Assembly (NCBI GenBank): GCA_032207245.1 | Contig: CM063499.1 | Coordinates: 33,422,381-33,486,380, forward strand | Direction of reading: 5' to 3' | Source of the DNA: Pardosa pseudoannulata | Taxonomy: Eukaryota > Arthropoda > Arachnida > Araneae > Lycosidae | DNA: 64,000 nucleotides | Shown here: positions 59,910 through 64,000 of the stretch, in pieces | How positions within the stretch are numbered: the first letter of the stretch is position 1 | How the letters are laid out: each line of letters opens with the position of its first letter | The notes under the pieces: model-generated | The model's database searches: none | The model's input: the letters and a program-made list of their open reading frames with translations, nothing else | What the model was told of the DNA's origin: nothing | Program-made: the position numbers and the translations under genes

Positions 59910-59922
59910 ACAATGCTCAACC
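59881..59922. repeat. Perfect 15-bp inverted repeat in the ORF1 zinc knuckle
   Basis: GGTTGAGCATTGTTT (59881-59895) and its complement (59908-59922) with a 12-base loop, GGCCACTTAGCT. Confidence 0.9.
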
Positions 59923-60088
59923 TAAACAATATGCAGCAGGTGCGCACGATCACACACTAGCATGGAATGCACAAGTAAAACACAAACATGCATAAATTGT
60001 CTGCTCCATGGAAGAGAGACAAAAACTAAAATTGATACAACACACGAGGCCAGTTCTCCGGACTGCCCCGTTTACCAAACACACCTTT

Positions 60089-60148
60089 TAGCCCTCGTGT
60101 TGCAAAAAGTAGACCGTAGCATTCCAAACCAAACCAAACCAAAACCAA
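60089..60148 (+). repeat. SINE 3'-tail fragment
   Basis: TAGCCCTCGTGTTGCAAAAA, GTAGACCGTAGC and a run of CCAAA units: the 3' part of the SINE at 28325, joined to LINE ORF1. Confidence 0.75.
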
Positions 60149-60410
60149 ACACACCTAACTTAAGATCAAACACACACCTCTCGAGCCGCCGGGAAACACA
60201 ACCACGTAGTGCACTCCTTCCCACACCCCAAGGGGCTTTGCCTCAAAGGGTCCCTCGGCGTTAAAAGGCTCAGGACACAATCCTATCACAGCACTAATCA
60301 CTTTTAAAGTCAGGAAACCATATCACACGCCGCGGGGCCATTCCCTCGTTCTTCACCACCACAAGAAATTGAATCAAATAACATAGAAAGAACACAGACC
60401 AATGCCATTT

Positions 60411-61228
60411 TTCTGAGCTGTAAGGGGTGGCAAGAAGTGATTTCAAGGTTGTGTGATCATATAAACAATTACTGTGTATGGAAGATTAATAGAAAAAGTA
60501 TACACAAGAGAAAAACCACTATTCTGCATGCTGAAATTATTCCTACTTAGTAAAGTAATTCTTAGAAGATAAAAAATTTTAAAAAATACTACTAAAGACA
60601 GCAGGATGAGTGAGCTAGTGAAGTTACAAAGTGACTACAGGTTGGTAAGTGGTGTGACAATGGATGGAAATTGTGTTATTTATCTATAAATGACTGCATC
60701 AGTTGTCTATCAGTTATAACAGTAAAGTATTAGATATTGAAATAATCCGATACTTTTGCATTTGCAATTTAATGTTGCTGGCATAACAATCTGTTCAGAA
60801 AAAAAGTTATTAAATTCAATTTGTTGCAAAAACCACGAGAATCTGTAAAATCACATCATAAGATTTTTGATTATTAAATGTAATAATTATAGTATGAGTT
60901 TCATTACGATAGGATATTGCAGAAAAGAGGACACAATGACTGTGTAATTTAGACATTCAAGCAGATGTATTGATTGTGAACTATATAAATACTGCCATGA
61001 ATTTCAGAAAACTGCAGCAAATTCAGGAAATGAATGTGATTTTTTGTCTTAAGAAGGTCTGTATTCTGTCCTATGTTGTTAGATGTAGAGGACATAAGTT
61101 TATATTCATATGCTTGTTAGTGCACATAAAAATTTTCATGGTCATATTCACAAAATTCAAATGTACCCTACATAGAACACAAAAATGTGCTAATAATTAG
61201 GATTCTTCAAACACATTGAAATTGTTAA
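60411..61228. other. No gene seen
   Basis: AT-rich spacer between the LINE fragment and the second satellite array; the short frames here show no family features. Confidence 0.5.
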
Positions 61229-64000
61229 ATAAAGTGTGATTTAGTTATTACATTATTTTCAGTTTTATTTTAAGAAATTTTTAAGTAATGCTACATTACG
61301 AATAAGTAAACTTTCTGAATAGAGTATTGCATTTTTTAATTTTACTGTTTGTATATTATAATGTATCCCTACATAATATAATAAATATGGTGAGTTATTT
61401 ATTTTATTAAGAGGATACAAAACAATTGCCTATTAACACAATATCAGAGTAATGTGGATTTAGTTAATACAATTCTGTATTGGTTTTATTTCTAGAAATT
61501 TTTAAGTAATGATACATTACGAATAAGTAAACTTTCTGAATAGAGTATTGCATTTTTTAATTTTTACTGTTTGTATATAATAATGTATCCCTACATAATA
61601 TATTAAAAATAGTGAGTTATTTTTTCTAATAAGAGGATACAAAACAATTGAATATTAACAAAATATCATAGAAAAGTGGATTTAGTTATTATATTTCTGT
61701 ATTGGTTTTATTTTTGGAAATTTTTAGGTAATGCAACATTACGAATAAGTAAACTTTCTGAATAGAGTATTAAATTTTTTAATTTTACTGTTTGTATATT
61801 ATAATGTATCACTACCCAATATAATAAAAATAGTGAGTTATTTTTTCTATTAAGAGGATACAAAACAATTGCCTATTAACACAATATCAGAGTAATGTGG
61901 ATTTAGTTATTACAATTCTGTATTGGTTTTATTTTAAGAAATTTTTAAGTAATGCTACATTACGAATAAGTAAACTTTCTGAATAGAGTATTGCATTTTT
62001 TAGTTTTACTGTTTGTATATTATAATGTATCCATACATAATATAAAAAAATAGTGAGTTATTTATTCTATTAAGATTATACAAAACAATTGCCTAATAAC
62101 ACAATATCAGAGTAATGTGGATTTAGATATTACAATTCTGTATTGGTTTTATTTTAAGAAATTTTTAAGTAATGCTACATTACGAATAAGTAAACTTTCT
62201 GAATATAGTATAGCATTTTTTAATTTTACTGTTTGTATATTATAATGTATTTCTACATAATATAATAAATATTTTGAGTTATTTATTTTATTAAGAGGAT
62301 ACAAAACAATTGCCTATTAACACAATATCAGAGTAATGTGGATTTAGTTATTACAATTCTGTATTGGTTTTATTTTAAGAAATTTTTAAGTAATGCTACA
62401 TTACGAATAAGTAAACTTTCTGAATAGAGTATTGCATTTTTTAATTTTTACTGTTTGTATATAATAATGTATCCCTACATAATATATTAAAAATAGTGAG
62501 TTATTTTTTCTATTAAGAGGATACAAAACAATTGCCTATTAACAAAATATCATAGAAAAGTGGATTTAGTTATTACATTTCTGTATTGGTTTTATTTTTA
62601 GAAATTTTTAAGTAATGCTACATTACGAATAAGTAAACTTTCTGAATAGAGTATTGCATTTTTTAATTTTACTGTTTGTATATTATAATGTATCCCTACA
62701 TAATATAATAAAAATAGTGAGTTATTTTTTCTATTAAGAGGATACAAAACAATTGCCTATTAACACAATATCAGAGTAATGTGGATTTAGTTATTACAAT
62801 TCTGTATTGGTTTTATTTTTAGAAATTTTTAAGTAATGCTACATTACGAATAAGTAAACTTTCTGAATAGAGTATTGCATTTTTTAATTTTACTGTTTGT
62901 ATATTATAATGTATCCCTACATAATATAATAAATATGGTGAGTTATTTATTTTATTAAGAGGATACAAAACAATTGCCTATTAACACAATATCAGAGTAA
63001 TGTGGATTTAGTTATTACAATTCTGTATTGGTTTTATTTTAAGAAATTTTTAAGTAATGCTACATTACGAATAAGTAAACTTTCTGAATAGAGTATTGCA
63101 TTTTTTAATTTTTACTGTTTGTATATTATAATGTATCCCTACACAATATAATAAAAATAGTGAGTTATTTTTTCTATTAAGAGGATACAAAACAATTGCC
63201 TATTAACACAATATCAGAGTAATGTGGATTTAGTTATTACAATTCTGTATTGGTTTTATTTTAAGAAATTTTTAAGTAATGCTACATTACGAATAAGTAA
63301 ACTTTCTGAATAGAGTATTGCATTTTTTAGTTTTACTGTTTGTATATTATAATGTATCCATACATAAATAAAAATAATAGTGAGTTCTTTATTCTATTAA
63401 GAGGATACAAAACAATTGCCTATTAACACAATATCAGAGTAATGTGGATTTAGTTATTACAATTCTGTATTGGTTTTATTTTAAGAAATTTTTAAGTAAT
63501 GCTACATTACGAATAAGTAAACTTTCTGAATAGAGTATTGCATTTTTTAATTTTACTGTTTGTATATTATAATGTATCCCTACATAATATAATAAATAAG
63601 TGAGTTATTTATTCTATTAGGATACAAAACAATTGCCTATTAACACAATATCAGAGTAATGTGGATTTAGTTATTACAATTCTGTATTGGTTTTATTTTA
63701 AGAAATTTTTAAGTAATGCTACATTACGAATAAGTAAACTTTCTGAATAGAGTATTGCATTTTTTAATTTTACTGTTTGTATATTATAATGTATCCCTAC
63801 ATAATATAATAAAAATAGTGAGTTATTTATTCTATTAAGAGGATACAAAACAATTGCCTATTAACAAAATATCAGAAAATGTGGATTTAGTTATTACAAT
63901 TCTGTATTGGTTTTATTTTAAGAAATTTTTAAGTAATGCTACATTACGAATAAGTAAACTTTCTGAATAGAGTATTGCACTTTTCGTTTTACTGTTTGTA
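61229..64000 (+). repeat. 221-bp AT-rich satellite, second array (continues past window)
   Basis: About 12.5 monomers in the same orientation as 36050-39760. Monomers are more varied: several carry TTTTTTCTATTAAG for TTTATTCTATTAAG, TTTTTACTG, or AAATATCATAGAAAAG, and some variants recur, which suggests duplication of multi-monomer blocks. Confidence 0.97.

Larger units (their letters stand above)
58210..60410 (+). mobile_element. Jockey-like LINE 5' fragment, unit D
   Basis: Same LINE as at 31080, with only one copy of the 400-bp 5' repeat. It extends beyond the block 1 copy through the ORF1 zinc-knuckle region and a SINE-like tail (60089-60148). No endonuclease or RT is found. Confidence 0.65.

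Overview
This is AT-rich eukaryotic nuclear DNA. Evidence: spliceosomal introns with GT..AG ends, LTR and non-LTR retrotransposons, mariner, hAT, ISL2EU-like and Polinton elements, tRNA-derived SINEs and a long satellite. The mix fits an arthropod; an arachnid (spider) is my best guess, but nothing here proves it. A run of exactly 100 N at 47865-47964 is a scaffold gap.

Layout. (1) 1-~5900: most of a Polinton/Maverick (adintovirus-like) element, with the 3' end of a packaging ATPase and three small genes on +, then protease, capsid, a small membrane-active-type protein, a broken penton-type protein and a chromodomain integrase on -. (2) 6078-8390: a decayed PC4-domain gene with an intron, a CRE/E-box-rich upstream island and a duplicated YY1/ETS-type motif pair. 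(3) 10065-33110: duplicated block 1, with two tandem units. Each unit has a 150-bp minisatellite, a hAT MITE and an HP1/CBX-type chromodomain gene (copies A and B). The block was later hit by a Ty3/gypsy element and two THAP-bearing ISL2EU-like elements. (4) 33110-40110: AT-rich 221-bp satellite, interrupted by an unidentified decayed coding stretch. (5) 40110-47864: a fold-back element, a dead mariner, a second SINE type and a pair of diverged direct repeats. (6) 47965-60410: block 2, a second version of block 1 with HP1 copies C and D and without the gypsy and ISL2EU insertions. (7) 61229-64000: the satellite again, running off the window.

The most interesting content is the HP1 array. The four copies share nearly identical introns, yet their exons differ between blocks in the N-terminal tail, the second half of the chromodomain and the chromoshadow domain. 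Each copy has its own defect: A lacks the chromoshadow exons, B has a one-base insertion in the chromoshadow domain, C a frameshift in the chromodomain and D a frame break near the start. Exon phases would also allow splicing from A into B, giving an in-frame double chromodomain. Empty and filled sites in the two blocks date the insertions: the hAT MITE is older than the duplications, the gypsy and THAP elements are younger. Because block 2 starts directly after the gap, a false (haplotypic) duplication in the assembly must be excluded.
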